Below are positions 33,398 through 42,891 of a stretch of DNA of 64,000 nt, piece after piece. The position numbers were made by a program, and so were the translations under genes. Numbering within the stretch: the first letter of the stretch is position 1; every line of letters begins with the position of its first letter. Origin of the DNA: Actinotalea endophytica (GTDB lineage: Bacteria; Actinomycetota; Actinomycetes; Actinomycetales; Cellulomonadaceae); contig NZ_JAOVZU010000001.1 of the NCBI RefSeq assembly GCF_025717005.1, positions 549,091-613,090 of the forward strand. The letters run 5' to 3'. The notes beneath the pieces are model-generated. The model was not told the DNA's origin. It was given only the letters and a program-made list of their open reading frames with translations, and did no database searches.

Positions 33398-35049
33398 TGG
33401 CCGCCACGACGATGGCCGGCCGTCGCACCCAGGCGCCCGCGGCCACCGCCCTCGCCCGATTCACGGGAACCGGTCCTCTGGTCCGGCTCGCCCTGCGACG
33501 TGACCGCGTACTCGCTCCTGTGTGGATCGCGGTATTTGCCTTCTCAGCGGCAGGTTCTGCGGCGGCCACGATCGGCATCTACCCGACCGAGGCCAGCAGG
33601 GTCCAGATCGCCGACACGCTCAACAGCAGCGCCTCCTCTGCCGCGTTCTACGGGCCGATCCTCGACCCGACCTCGATGGGTCAGGTCTCCCTGTTCAAGA
33701 TGTACGCCTTCGGCGCGGCGATGGTCGGTCTGCTCGGCCTGTTCCTCGTCGCCCGGCACACCCGCGGCGAGGAGGAGGACGGACGCACCGAGCTCGTCGG
33801 GGCCGGGGTGGTCGGGCGCTGGGCGCCCCTGGCCGCGGCGCTGACCTGGACCACGATCGTGCTGGTCGTGCTCGGCCTGGTCACCGCGGTGAGCCTGGTC
33901 GGCGCCGGCCTGGACGTGGTGGGCTCGCTGTCCTTCGCCCTCGCCTGGCTCGTCACGGGCCTCGCGTTCACGGCGATCGGCGCGGTCACCGCACAGGTCG
34001 CCACGACGTCGCGGGGCGCGAAGGGACTGGCCGGCGGCCTGCTGGGGCTGGCCTACCTGATCCGGGCCGTGGCCGACGGCTCGGCCGACGGCGAGCTCGT
34101 CGGCCTGCGCTGGATGTCTCCGGTGGGCTGGGCGCAGGAGGTGCACGCGTTCGCCGACCCGCGCTGGTCGGTCGGCGTGCTCGGGCTCGCGTTCTTCCTG
34201 CTGGTGTCCGCGATCGCGTTCGCGCTGGTCGACCGGCGCGACCTCGGGGCCGGTCTGCTGCCGGACCGCGCGGGAGCCGCGAGCGCGCCGCGGTCCCTGT
34301 CCGGCGGGCTCGGCCTGGCGTGGCGGCTGCACCGCGGGCTGCTGGCGGGCTGGGTGCTCGGCGCTGCGCTGCTCTCGATGGTGCTCGGCGGGCTGGTGGC
34401 CAACCTCGGCGGATTCGTCGACGAGGGCATGCAGGACATGCTCGCGGCGCTCGGCGGCCAGCAGGGGCTCGAGGACACGTTCGTGGCGGTCGAGTGGTCG
34501 TTCATCGGGACGTTCTTCGGCGCCTACGCGATCGCGGCCCTGCTGCGGTTGCGCAGCGAGGAGGCCACCGGTCGGTCCGAGAACCTGCTCGCGACGCCGT
34601 TGACCCGGCCGCGGTGGGCCGCGTCGCACCTGATCGCGTCGATCGGCGGGGTCGTCACGCTCCTCGTCGTCACCGGGACGCTGACCGGCTTCTCGATCTC
34701 GCGCTCGCTCGGCGACAGCGCGTGGTGGTCGAAGTCGGCGAGCGCCGCAGCCGTGCAGCTTCCGGCGATCCTGGTGATGGTCGGCCTGACGATCCTCGCG
34801 ATCGGCCTCGTGCCCCGGTTCGCGGTGGGCCTGTCCTGGGGGCTGTTCGTCGCGTTCTTCCTGCTGGGTGAGATCGGCGCGCTGCTCGAGCTCCCGCAGT
34901 GGGTGATGGACCTGTCGCCGTTCGCCCACACGCCTCGGCTGCCCGGCGGCGACCTGAACGTGCCGGCGCTGGTGATCCTCACCGTGCTCGGGCTGGGACT
35001 GATCGGGGCAGGCGTGGCGGCCTACCGGCGGCGCGACCTCGAGGCCTGA
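33397..35049 (+). CDS. ABC exporter permease, polyketide-antibiotic exporter type
   Basis: Integral membrane protein of 550 residues with about 12 hydrophobic segments in two halves of six, like the TipX/polyketide-antibiotic ABC-2 exporters of actinobacteria. The N-terminal half has the LALRRDRVLAPVW opening, and the second half begins around residue 300 with an analogous LAWRLHRGLLAGWVLG stretch, showing internal duplication. The ATG at 33397 shares its A with the ATPase stop; a GTG one codon earlier is the alternative. It forms the membrane part of the TetR-controlled exporter. Substrate unknown. Confidence 0.85.
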   Translation: MAATTMAGRRTQAPAATALARFTGTGPLVRLALRRDRVLAPVWIAVFAFSAAGSAAATIGIYPTEASRVQIADTLNSSASSAAFYGPILDPTSMGQVSLFKMYAFGAAMVGLLGLFLVARHTRGEEEDGRTELVGAGVVGRWAPLAAALTWTTIVLVVLGLVTAVSLVGAGLDVVGSLSFALAWLVTGLAFTAIGAVTAQVATTSRGAKGLAGGLLGLAYLIRAVADGSADGELVGLRWMSPVGWAQEVHAFADPRWSVGVLGLAFFLLVSAIAFALVDRRDLGAGLLPDRAGAASAPRSLSGGLGLAWRLHRGLLAGWVLGAALLSMVLGGLVANLGGFVDEGMQDMLAALGGQQGLEDTFVAVEWSFIGTFFGAYAIAALLRLRSEEATGRSENLLATPLTRPRWAASHLIASIGGVVTLLVVTGTLTGFSISRSLGDSAWWSKSASAAAVQLPAILVMVGLTILAIGLVPRFAVGLSWGLFVAFFLLGEIGALLELPQWVMDLSPFAHTPRLPGGDLNVPALVILTVLGLGLIGAGVAAYRRRDLEA

Positions 35050-35058
35050 CGGCGTGAA

Positions 35059-35101
35059 CCGGGCCGGGCGCCCCGTCCCGAGGGTCGGGCGCCCGGCCCG
35101 G
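35059..35101 (+). terminator. Strong hairpin after the ABC exporter
   Basis: A 15-bp perfect stem (35059-35073 with 35087-35101) and a 13-base loop lie 10 bases past the permease stop. Confidence 0.7.
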
Positions 35102-35187
35102 GCCTGCAGCCTGCACCTCGGCGCAGGGCCTACGCTGACCGGGGGCCCGGCGGGGACCGCGGCCCGGAGCCGAGGAAAGACGCAGGT

Positions 35188-35871
35188 ATGACTGAGAGCC
35201 ACGCACGCGCCAAGCCCTCGCGCAGGCTGCCCGTCTGGGTGTGGATCGTCTCCGGGGTGCTCCTCGTCGGCGTGGCCGCGACCGGCGCGCTGCTGATGGT
35301 CAACCGCGGGGGCGGGCCGGTCCCGCCCGAGGCCGAGGTGGTCACCCTCCCGGTGCCGACGCCGACCGTGACCGCGATCGACCGCGAGCCCGGGACGGAG
35401 TTCTACGACGCCTTGCCGTCGGAGGTGCTCGCGTTCGCGCTGGCCGACACCGGGGACGCCCCCGAGCTGGTCGGCGACGGTGCGCTCGAGGCGTACTGGA
35501 TGGACTACTCCGACGGCAGCCAGGAGGTCTCGGTGCTCGCCGGGCAGTGGGAGACCGCGGAGGAGGCCGACGCCGTCTACGGCCGGCTCGCCGACGCGGC
35601 GTCCGCGGACGCCGCGGTGCCCAGCGCGACGGCGGAGCCGTCCACGGAGACCGAGGACACGTCCGCGATGGCCGACGAGACGACCTCGGCGGCGCCGAGC
35701 GCCGTCGAGGAGGGTGCCGTGCTGGTCGACGGCCAGGAGGTCGGCAGCTACACGATCGCGTCGCACGCCGACGGGACCGCGCTCGCGGTCTGGTCCAACG
35801 GCACGGTGGTCCTCACCGCGTCGGGTCCGCTCGCCGCCGTGCGTGACGTGTACGAGGCCTTCCCGCTGTGA
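35188..35871 (+). CDS. Membrane-anchored protein of unknown function
   Basis: Protein of 227 residues: a basic N-terminus, one helix (about 15-38), a Pro/Val/Thr-rich linker and an extracytoplasmic domain interrupted by a low-complexity Ala/Ser/Thr/Glu stretch (about 133-176). The flanking parts (YWMDYSDGSQEVSVLAGQW and a final ALAVWSNGTVVLTASG strand pair) look like one small alpha-beta fold. A TACGCT hexamer at 35130-35135 and GAGGAAAG upstream of the ATG give a normal leader. The stop overlaps proC (GTGA); no functional link is evident. Confidence 0.65.
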   Translation: MTESHARAKPSRRLPVWVWIVSGVLLVGVAATGALLMVNRGGGPVPPEAEVVTLPVPTPTVTAIDREPGTEFYDALPSEVLAFALADTGDAPELVGDGALEAYWMDYSDGSQEVSVLAGQWETAEEADAVYGRLADAASADAAVPSATAEPSTETEDTSAMADETTSAAPSAVEEGAVLVDGQEVGSYTIASHADGTALAVWSNGTVVLTASGPLAAVRDVYEAFPL

Positions 35872-36698
35872 GCGGCTCCGAGGCCGTCGGGCTGCTCGGC
35901 GCCGGCGTGATGGGCGAGGCGCTGCTCGCGGCGGTGCTGCGCGTCGTCCCGGCCGACCGGGTGCTGGTGTCCGAGGCGAACCCCGAGCGGGCCGCCGCGG
36001 TCGCCGCGAAGCACGGCGTGCGCGCGGACGCCACGCCGGCCGAGGTGGCGGCCGCGAGCGACGTGCTGGTCGTGGCGCTCAAGCCGAAGGACGTGCCGGC
36101 GGTGCTTGCCTCGATCGCGCCGGCGCTGCGCCCGGGGGCGCTCGTGGTGAGCGTGGCCGCGGGGTTGTCCACCGCGACGCTGGCCGCGCCGCTGCCGGAG
36201 GGCACCGCGGTGGTCCGGGTCATGCCGAACACACCTGCCGTGGTCGGCAAGGGTGCGGCCGCGATCTGCCCCGGCGCCTACGCCACCACCGCGCACCTGG
36301 ACACCGTGCAGCAGCTGCTGGCGCCGACCGGCCTGGTGGTCCGGGTCGGCGAGGCCGACATGGACGCGGTGACCGCGATCTCCGGGTCCGGCCCGGCGTA
36401 CGTGTTCTACCTGGTCGACGCGCTCGCGGAGGCGGGCGTGCTGCTCGGACTCACCCGTGCGCAGGCGATGGACCTGGCCAGGGCCACGTTCCTCGGAGCG
36501 GCCGAGCTGCTCGAGCAGACCGGTGAGCACCCGGTGGTGCTCCGGGAGCGGGTCTCCTCGCCGGGCGGGACGACCGTGGCCGGCCTGCGGGCGCTCGACG
36601 CCCACGGCGTGCGTGCCGCGGTGATCGCCGCGGCCGAGGCGGCACGGGACCGCAGCCGCGAGCTCGGGGCACCGCCCGCGTCGTCGGGCCGGGACTGA
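35868..36698 (+). CDS. proC: Pyrroline-5-carboxylate reductase
   Basis: NAD(P)H-dependent enzyme of 276 residues performing the last step of proline synthesis. The Rossmann motif GLLGAGVMG is at residues 8-16, VMPNTPA marks the central strand and the substrate/dimer domain shows AISGSGPAYVF and SPGGTTVAGL, the ProC signature. The GTG start overlaps the preceding stop. It is followed after 10 bases by the arabinose regulator, which has its own strong Shine-Dalgarno. Confidence 0.93.
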   Translation: MSGSEAVGLLGAGVMGEALLAAVLRVVPADRVLVSEANPERAAAVAAKHGVRADATPAEVAAASDVLVVALKPKDVPAVLASIAPALRPGALVVSVAAGLSTATLAAPLPEGTAVVRVMPNTPAVVGKGAAAICPGAYATTAHLDTVQQLLAPTGLVVRVGEADMDAVTAISGSGPAYVFYLVDALAEAGVLLGLTRAQAMDLARATFLGAAELLEQTGEHPVVLRERVSSPGGTTVAGLRALDAHGVRAAVIAAAEAARDRSRELGAPPASSGRD

Positions 36699-36708
36699 GG
36701 GGGACGAC

Positions 36709-37734
36709 GTGAACGGAGCCCGGCCGCCGGCGATGAGCGATGTCGCGGCTCTCGCGGGCGTGTCCCACCAGACCGTGTCCCGGGTGCTCAACGAGCACCC
36801 GAGCGTGCGGCCGGAGACCCGGGAGCGCGTGCTCGAGGCGATCGCCACGCTGGGCTACCGGCGCAACGTCGCGGCCCGGACCCTGGTCACCCGCAGGTCC
36901 GACACGATCGGCGTGATCACCAGCGCGTCGGACCTGTTCGGTCCGATCAGCACCCTGATCGCCGTCGAGCACGCGGCGCGCGAGCACGGCCTGTTCGTGT
37001 CCGTGGCGAGCGTCACGGACTTCAGCGGCGAGGCGATGCGCCACACGCTGGAGCACTTCATGGCCCAGGGCGTGGACGGTGTGGTCGTGATCGCTGCCGG
37101 CGACGACGCGATCGAGGCGGCACGCACCTTCGACGCACCCGTCCCGGTGGTCGCCGTCGGTCCGAGCGACCTGCCCGCGGGCACGGTCCACACCGTCGCG
37201 GTCGACCACTACACCGGCGCGCGGCTGGCGACCCGGCACCTGCTCGACCTCGGGCACACCCGGATCGGTCACCTCGCCGGCCCGCAGGACTGGGTCGACG
37301 GGCGCGAACGTCTGCGCGGCTGGCGGGACGAGATGGCCGACGCCGGGCTGTCGCCCGCGGAGCCGATGATGTGCGACTGGAGCGCGGACTGCGGCTACCG
37401 CGTGGGTCGCGAGCTCGTGGCGGACCCCGAGCGGCCGACCGCGCTGTTCACCGGGAACGACCAGCTCGCGCTCGGTGTCGTGCACGCCTGCACCGAGGCG
37501 GGGGTGCGGGTCCCGGAGGACCTGTCGGTGGTCGGCTTCGACGACATCGCCGGTGCGGCGCACTTCTCACCGCCGCTGACCACGGTCCGGCAGGAGTTCG
37601 ACACGCTCGGCCGGGCGTGCCTGCGTCAGCTGCGTGCCTTGCTCGCCGGTGAGCAGGTGGATCCGCAGTCCATCGGGCCGAGCCTCGTCGTGCGGCGCAG
37701 CACGGCCCCGCCGCGCGCCCCGCAGAGGGCTTGA
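36709..37734 (+). CDS. araR: LacI-family arabinose regulator
   Basis: Repressor of 341 residues with the LacI helix-turn-helix MSDVAALAGVSHQTVSRVLN (about residues 7-26), hinge and type 1 periplasmic-binding-protein domain. It directly precedes araBDA and an operator of matching symmetry, so it is very probably the L-arabinose-responsive repressor; the symbol follows function, since the B. subtilis AraR is of a different (GntR-LacI) build. GAGGGGG precedes the GTG by 6 bases. The stop codon TGA is part of the TTGACA -35 hexamer of the araB promoter. Confidence 0.82.
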   Translation: MNGARPPAMSDVAALAGVSHQTVSRVLNEHPSVRPETRERVLEAIATLGYRRNVAARTLVTRRSDTIGVITSASDLFGPISTLIAVEHAAREHGLFVSVASVTDFSGEAMRHTLEHFMAQGVDGVVVIAAGDDAIEAARTFDAPVPVVAVGPSDLPAGTVHTVAVDHYTGARLATRHLLDLGHTRIGHLAGPQDWVDGRERLRGWRDEMADAGLSPAEPMMCDWSADCGYRVGRELVADPERPTALFTGNDQLALGVVHACTEAGVRVPEDLSVVGFDDIAGAAHFSPPLTTVRQEFDTLGRACLRQLRALLAGEQVDPQSIGPSLVVRRSTAPPRAPQRA

Positions 37735-37759
37735 CAACCGCAATGTGAACGCTAACATT
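37731..37759 (+). promoter_or_regulatory. araBDA promoter and LacI-type operator
   Basis: TTGACA (37731-37736), 16 bases, then TAACAT (37753-37758) form a sigma-70-type promoter. The 18-bp imperfect palindrome AATGTGAACGCTAACATT (37742-37759) covers the spacer and the -10, so a bound repressor would block RNA polymerase. Confidence 0.8.
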
Positions 37760-37810
37760 CTCGACCAGAACCCCTGGACGAGCTTCGCAACGACGCGAAT
37801 GGAGCAGTGC

Positions 37811-39412
37811 ATGACCACCCACGACGGCACCGACGCGCACGCGACGATCTCCGACGGCCGGGCGGTGCTGGGCATCGAGCTCGGCTCGACCCGGATCAAG
37901 GCCGTCCTCGTCACCCCGGCCGGCGTCCCGCTGGCGAGCGGCGGCCACGACTGGGAGAACCAGTTCGTCGACCGGATGTGGACCTACTCGCTCGACGCGG
38001 TGTGGACCGGGCTTCGGGCGGCCTACGCGGCACTGGTCGACGACGTCGAGGCGCGCTACGGCGTGCGCCCGACGAGCTTCGCCGCGATCGGCGTCTCGGC
38101 GATGATGCACGGCTACCTTGCGTTCGACGCCGACGGTGAGCTCCTCGCCCCGTTCCGGACCTGGCGCAACACGACCACCGAGCGCGCGGCGACCGAGCTC
38201 ACCGAGCTGCTCGGGTACAACATCCCGCTGCGCTGGTCGATCGCGCACCTGTACCAGGCGATCCTGGACGCCGAGCCGCACGTGCCGCAGGTCTCGTTCC
38301 TCACCACGCTCGCCGGGTACGTGCACTGGAGGCTGACCGGCGAGAAGGTGGTCGGCGTCGGCGACGCCTCCGGCATGTTCCCGATCGACCCCGCGACCCA
38401 CGACTACGACGCCGCACTGGTCGCGCGCTACGACTCGCACGTCGCCGGCCGCTGGAACGGCCCGGCCCTCGCGGACCTGCTGCCGCGGGTCCTGGTCGCC
38501 GGTCAGGACGCAGGTCGGCTGACCGCCGACGGCGCGGCCCTGCTCGACCCGAGCGGTGCGCTCGAGGGGGGCGTGCCGTTGTGCCCGCCCGAGGGTGATG
38601 CGGGCACCGGGATGGTCGCGACCAACGCGGTCGCTCCGCGGACCGGCAACATCAGCGTCGGGACCTCGATCTTCGCGATGATCGTGCTGGAGCGCCCGCT
38701 GACCCGCGTGCACACCGAGATCGACCTGGTGACCACGCCCGGCGGCGACCTGGTCGCGATGGTGCACTGCAACAACGGGGCGAGCGAGCTCGGCGCCTGG
38801 GCCGAGGTCTTCGGCCAGTTCGCGGCTGCGCTCGGCCACCCGTCGACCCCCGACGCGGTGTTCGGCGCCTTGCTCCGCGAGGCGCTCGCGGGCGAGGCCG
38901 ACGGCGGCGGCATGCTCGCCTACAACTACCTGGCCGGTGAGCCCGTGACCGGGCTGACCGAGGGGCGCCCGCTCGTGGTCCGCACGCCGGGCAGCCGGAT
39001 GACGCTGGCCAACCTCATGCGTGCCCAGGTCTACGGCGTCTTCGGGACGCTCGCGCTGGGCATGCGCGTGCTCGACGACGAGGGTGTCGAGCTGGACGCG
39101 ATGTTCGCGCACGGCGGCCTGTTCAAGACCGAGGGCGTGGCGCAGCGGCTCCTCGCCGCGGCGCTCGGCACGTCCGTGGCGGTCGGGGAGAGCGCGGGCG
39201 AGGGCGGCGCGTGGGGCATCGCGGTCCTGGCCGCCTACCTGGCCGTGGCCGGCGAGCAGGATCTCGGCACGTTCCTGACCGGCACGATCTTCGGCGACGC
39301 GGGCTCCGTGGTCGTCGAGCCCGACGCCGACGACGTCGCCGGCTTCGCCGCCTTCCTCGAGCGCTACAGCGCCGGGCTGGCGATCGAGGCGGCCGCGGCG
39401 GACGCGATCTGA
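37811..39412 (+). CDS. araB: Ribulokinase (FGGY family)
   Basis: Sugar kinase of 533 residues that phosphorylates L-ribulose to L-ribulose 5-phosphate. FGGY features are GIELGSTRIKAV at 21-32 (phosphate-1), the AIGVSAMMHGYLAF segment, TGNISVGTSIFAM (phosphate-2) and the C-terminal AHGGLFKTEGV adenosine region. I chose the ATG at 37811 because GGAG is 6 bases upstream; an ATG at 37799 would lack a ribosome site. The araD and araA neighbours fix the role, although family members acting on xylulose look similar. Under AraR control through the overlapping operator. Confidence 0.9.
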   Translation: MTTHDGTDAHATISDGRAVLGIELGSTRIKAVLVTPAGVPLASGGHDWENQFVDRMWTYSLDAVWTGLRAAYAALVDDVEARYGVRPTSFAAIGVSAMMHGYLAFDADGELLAPFRTWRNTTTERAATELTELLGYNIPLRWSIAHLYQAILDAEPHVPQVSFLTTLAGYVHWRLTGEKVVGVGDASGMFPIDPATHDYDAALVARYDSHVAGRWNGPALADLLPRVLVAGQDAGRLTADGAALLDPSGALEGGVPLCPPEGDAGTGMVATNAVAPRTGNISVGTSIFAMIVLERPLTRVHTEIDLVTTPGGDLVAMVHCNNGASELGAWAEVFGQFAAALGHPSTPDAVFGALLREALAGEADGGGMLAYNYLAGEPVTGLTEGRPLVVRTPGSRMTLANLMRAQVYGVFGTLALGMRVLDDEGVELDAMFAHGGLFKTEGVAQRLLAAALGTSVAVGESAGEGGAWGIAVLAAYLAVAGEQDLGTFLTGTIFGDAGSVVVEPDADDVAGFAAFLERYSAGLAIEAAAADAI

Positions 39413-39428
39413 GACGAGGAGGAGCGAC

Positions 39429-40121
39429 GTGGTGAAGGGGCTGGCCGACTACCCGGCCGAGGTGCGCGAGGAGGTCGCGAGGCTGCGGCAGGTGGTGTGC
39501 GACCTGCACGCCGAGCTGCCGCGCTGGGGGCTGGTGGTGTGGACCGCGGGCAACGTGTCGCAGCGGCTGACGACCGCCGACCTGCTCGTCATCAAGCCGT
39601 CCGGGGTCTCCTACGACGAGCTCACGCCCGAGTCGATGGTGGTCTGCGACCTGGACGGCGAGCTCGTGGACGGCACCCGCTCCCCGTCCTCCGACACCGC
39701 CGCGCACGCGTACGTCTACCGGCACATGCCCGAGGTCTACGGCGTCGTGCACACCCACTCGACGTACGCGACCGCCTGGGCCGCGCGTGGCGAGCCGGTG
39801 CCGTGCGTGCTCACCATGATGGGCGACGAGTTCGGCGGCGACATCCCGATCGGCCCGTTCGCCCTGATCGGCGACGACTCGATCGGGCGCGGCATCGTCG
39901 AGACCCTGCGCGAGTCGCGCAGCCCCGCCGTGCTGATGCAGAACCACGGCCCGTTCACGATCGGCAAGGACGGCAAGGCCGCGGTCAAGACCGCGGCGAT
40001 GGTCGAGGAGGTCGCGCGGACCGTGCACATCGCGCGCCAGCTCGGCGAGCCGATCCCGATCGCGCAGCACCACATCGACTCGCTCTACGCGCGCTACCAG
40101 AACGTCTACGGCCAGCACTAG
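39429..40121 (+). CDS. araD: L-ribulose-5-phosphate 4-epimerase
   Basis: Zinc class II aldolase-fold enzyme of 230 residues converting L-ribulose 5-phosphate to D-xylulose 5-phosphate, which enters the pentose phosphate pathway. Zinc ligands H108 and H110 (VHTHSTYATAW) and H173 (MQNHGPF) are present, as are the phosphate-binding GNVSQR and KPSG loops. GAGGAGGAG precedes the GTG; a second GTG directly after is possible. Middle gene of araBDA. Confidence 0.93.
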   Translation: MVKGLADYPAEVREEVARLRQVVCDLHAELPRWGLVVWTAGNVSQRLTTADLLVIKPSGVSYDELTPESMVVCDLDGELVDGTRSPSSDTAAHAYVYRHMPEVYGVVHTHSTYATAWAARGEPVPCVLTMMGDEFGGDIPIGPFALIGDDSIGRGIVETLRESRSPAVLMQNHGPFTIGKDGKAAVKTAAMVEEVARTVHIARQLGEPIPIAQHHIDSLYARYQNVYGQH

Positions 40122-40219
40122 GGCCGGCACTGAGCAGCAGCAGGCGCTGAGCCGGCCAGAACCAGCAGTCAGCCGACCCGGACGAGCATCGGGCCGGCAC
40201 GCACCGAGGAGAGATCAGC

Positions 40220-41728
40220 ATGACCAAGCCGTACGCCGACCGCGAGGTCTGGTTCCTGACCGGGAGCCAGACGCTCTACGGCGAGGAGACCCTGCGCCAG
40301 GTCGCCGAGCAGTCCCAGGAGGTCGCGCGGGCGCTGGACGCCTCGCCCGACGTGCCCGTGAGCGTCGTGTGGAAGCCGGTGCTCAAGGACACCGAGTCGA
40401 TCCGCCGCGCGATGATCGACGCGTCCTCGGACGACCGGGTGCTCGGTGTGATCACCTGGATGCACACGTTCAGCCCGTCGAAGATGTGGATCGCCGGTCT
40501 GAACGAGCTGCGCAAGCCGCTCCTGCACCTGCACACCCAGGCGAACGTCGAGCTGCCCTGGAGCACGATCGACTTCGACTTCATGAACCTCAACCAGGCC
40601 GCGCACGGCGACCGCGAGCACGGGTACATCCAGTCCAGGATGGGCGTCGCGCGGACCACGGTCGCGGGGCACGTGAGCAACCCTGCGGTCACGGCACGGG
40701 TCGGCACCTGGGTGCGTGCGGCGGCCGGCTGGGCTGCCACGCACGACCTGCGCCTGGTCCGGTTCGGCGACAACATGCGCTACGTCGCGGTCACCGAGGG
40801 CGACAAGACCGAGGCCGAGATCACCTTCGGGGTCGCGGTCAACACCTGGGGCGTCAACGAGCTCGCCGACGCGGTCGCCGCGGTCGCCCCGAGCGAGATC
40901 GACGTGCTGGTCGCCGAGTACGAGGACCTGTACGACGTGGTGCCCGAGCTCCGGGCCGGCGGTGAGCGGCACGAGTCGCTGCGGTACGCCGCCGCGCAGG
41001 AGGTCGCGCTCGAGCGGTTCCTGACCGAGAAGGGCGCGACCGCGTTCACCACGACGTTCGAGGACCTCGGCGCGCTGCGCCAGCTGCCCGGCATGGCCGT
41101 GCAGCGGCTGATGGGCAAGGGCTACGGCTTCGGTGCCGAGGGTGACTGGAAGACCTCGGTGCTGGTGCGCGCGGCCAAGGTGATGGGCGAGGGTCTGCCC
41201 GGCGGCGCGAGCCTGATGGAGGACTACACCTACGACCTCACGCCGGGCCAGGAGCTGATCCTCGGTGCGCACATGCTCGAGATCTGCCCGTCGCTGACCA
41301 CCGCCAAGCCGACCGTGGAGATCCACCCGCTGGGCATCGGTGGCAAGGAGGACCCGGTCCGGATGGTCTTCGACACCGACCCGGGCCCGGGCGTCGTGGT
41401 GGCGATGTCGGACATGCGCGACCGGTTCCGGCTCACCGCGAACGTGGTCGACGTCATCGCTCCGCCCGCGCCGCTGCCGCACCTGCCGGTGGCCCGCGCG
41501 GTGTGGCGGCCGCAGCCCGACTTCACGACGTCGGCGGAGGCGTGGCTGACCGCGGGCGCGGCGCACCACACGGTGCTCTCGACCGCGGTGGGAGTCGACG
41601 CGTTCGAGATCTTCGCCGACCTGGCCCGCACCGAGCTGCTCGTGATCGACGAGCACACCACCCGGCGCGGCTTCCGCGACCAGGTCCGCGCGAACCAGGC
41701 GTACTACCGACTGGCCCAGGGATTCTGA
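40220..41728 (+). CDS. araA: L-arabinose isomerase
   Basis: Manganese-dependent isomerase of 502 residues (family about 500) converting L-arabinose to L-ribulose. Typical blocks are [15 protein letters not shown] at the N-terminus, [22 protein letters not shown] and the active-site [16 protein letters not shown] region. GAGGAGAG precedes the ATG. A 98-base spacer after araD contains a 7-bp hairpin (40122-40128 with 40151-40157) and two copies of GGGCCGGCAC. The gene ends the araBDA operon at a strong terminator. Confidence 0.96.
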   Translation: MTKPYADREVWFLTGSQTLYGEETLRQVAEQSQEVARALDASPDVPVSVVWKPVLKDTESIRRAMIDASSDDRVLGVITWMHTFSPSKMWIAGLNELRKPLLHLHTQANVELPWSTIDFDFMNLNQAAHGDREHGYIQSRMGVARTTVAGHVSNPAVTARVGTWVRAAAGWAATHDLRLVRFGDNMRYVAVTEGDKTEAEITFGVAVNTWGVNELADAVAAVAPSEIDVLVAEYEDLYDVVPELRAGGERHESLRYAAAQEVALERFLTEKGATAFTTTFEDLGALRQLPGMAVQRLMGKGYGFGAEGDWKTSVLVRAAKVMGEGLPGGASLMEDYTYDLTPGQELILGAHMLEICPSLTTAKPTVEIHPLGIGGKEDPVRMVFDTDPGPGVVVAMSDMRDRFRLTANVVDVIAPPAPLPHLPVARAVWRPQPDFTTSAEAWLTAGAAHHTVLSTAVGVDAFEIFADLARTELLVIDEHTTRRGFRDQVRANQAYYRLAQGF

Positions 41729-41729
41729 C

Positions 41730-41768
41730 CGAAAGCCCCCGCGGGGCCCGACCCCGCGGGGGCTTTCG
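41730..41768 (+). terminator. araBDA terminator
   Basis: A perfect 17-bp stem (41730-41746 with 41752-41768) with a 5-base loop begins right after the araA stop; the 3' side is CTTTCG followed by CACTTT. Confidence 0.9.
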
Positions 41769-41974
41769 CTCACTTTCGGTGTGAGCGTGAACATCGTCAT
41801 CACCCTCAGGAAGCCCCGATCGGGCCACTGAGGCGATCCGCTATGCATCGTTGCAGGTGGGGGGCCATTCCGGGCCGTTCGACCCGGGTGTTTCAAGTCG
41901 TGACATCGTCGTTATGGTTTCGCAATCAGAAGTTGCGTTCAAGAAGTTGACGGACAGTGGAGAGGGCCGCAAGA
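41769..41974 (+). promoter_or_regulatory. Control region of the DeoR gene and ChvE importer
   Basis: No gene is seen in these 206 bases, which are less GC-rich than their surroundings. The direct repeat AGAAGTTG occurs at 41928-41935 and 41942-41949, and TTCAAG at 41892 and 41938. TATGGT at 41913-41918 could be a -10. Direct repeats suit a DeoR-type repressor; the assignment is tentative. Confidence 0.4.
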
Positions 41975-42787
41975 GTGAGCACCGTGCTCAATGAGGAGAT
42001 CGAGGCGCTGCCCGTCGCGGTGCGGCGCGAGCGGATGCTCGCGCTGATCGCGGAGCGCCAGTTCGTGCGGGTCGCCGACCTCGCGGACGCCTTCGGGATC
42101 TCCGAGGTCACGGTGCGCGGCGACCTCGCCGCCCTGGAGACCAGCCACGGTGTGCGGCGGGTGCGCGGCGGCGTGCTCGCCCCCACCCGCCTGGTCGCGG
42201 CCGAGCGTTCGTTCGAGCAGGTGTCGAGCGAGCTCGCCGAGGAGAAGGCCGCGATCGGCGCCTACGTCGCCGGCCTGGTCGAGCCCGGCTCGAGCGTGCT
42301 GCTCGACGTCGGCACCACCACGACCGCGGTGGCCCGCGCGCTGGTGGCCCGCACCGACCTCGACCACGTCACCGTCATCACGAACGGGCTCACCGTGGCG
42401 CTCGAGCTCGAGGAGGCCGTCGGCCGGATCACGGTCGTGGTCACCGGCGGCACCCTGCGCCGGCTGCAGCACTCGCTGGTCGACCCGCTGGCCACCGTGC
42501 TGCTCGAGCGCCTGCGGGTGGACCTCGCGGTGCTCGGCTGCAACGGCATCGACGCCGACCACGGGGTGACGAACCTCAACCTGCCCGAGGCGGAGCTCAA
42601 GCGCCGGATGATCGCGATCGCCGACCGCACCGTGGTGGTCGCCGACGGCTCGAAGCTCGGGCAGGCGCACCTCGGTCGGGTCGCCGCCCTGGACGAGGTG
42701 GACCAGCTGGTCACCGGCGAGTCCGCGGCCGCGGACGAGATCGCGCGACTGCGTCGCGCAGGACTGGAGGTCATCCGTGCCGGGTGA
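41975..42787 (+). CDS. DeoR/GlpR-family transcriptional regulator
   Basis: Repressor of 270 residues with an N-terminal winged helix (RRERMLALIAERQFVRVADL through ISEVTVRGDLAAL, about residues 14-58) and a DeoR sensor domain (DVGTTTTAVARAL, GGTLRRLQHSLVDP, ADGSKLGQ) of the ISOCOT fold that in the family binds a sugar phosphate. The GTG at 41975 has GGAGAGGG 8 bases upstream. It precedes the ChvE-GguAB importer and probably controls it in response to a pentose or hexose phosphate (inference). Confidence 0.85.
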   Translation: MSTVLNEEIEALPVAVRRERMLALIAERQFVRVADLADAFGISEVTVRGDLAALETSHGVRRVRGGVLAPTRLVAAERSFEQVSSELAEEKAAIGAYVAGLVEPGSSVLLDVGTTTTAVARALVARTDLDHVTVITNGLTVALELEEAVGRITVVVTGGTLRRLQHSLVDPLATVLLERLRVDLAVLGCNGIDADHGVTNLNLPEAELKRRMIAIADRTVVVADGSKLGQAHLGRVAALDEVDQLVTGESAAADEIARLRRAGLEVIRAG

Positions 42788-42800
42788 CCACCACACGACT

Positions 42801-42826
42801 TCCTGACCGGTCCGACCAGGTCAGGA
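42801..42826 (+). terminator. Hairpin between the DeoR gene and chvE
   Basis: TCCTGACC (42801-42808) and GGTCAGGA (42819-42826) form an 8-bp stem with a 10-base loop in the 104-base spacer. It could separate regulator and importer transcripts. Confidence 0.45.
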
Positions 42827-42891
42827 GCGGGCCGGTCCGGAAGAGCGGGACCGCCCACCTTCAGGAAGAGCAGTTCTCGAGGAGGAGACAG

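Noticed and set aside
33544-35766. A 740-codon minus-strand frame opposite the ABC permease
   Set aside because: The plus strand encodes a permease with clear hydrophobic segments and the opposite translation is hydrophilic and repetitive, a codon shadow.
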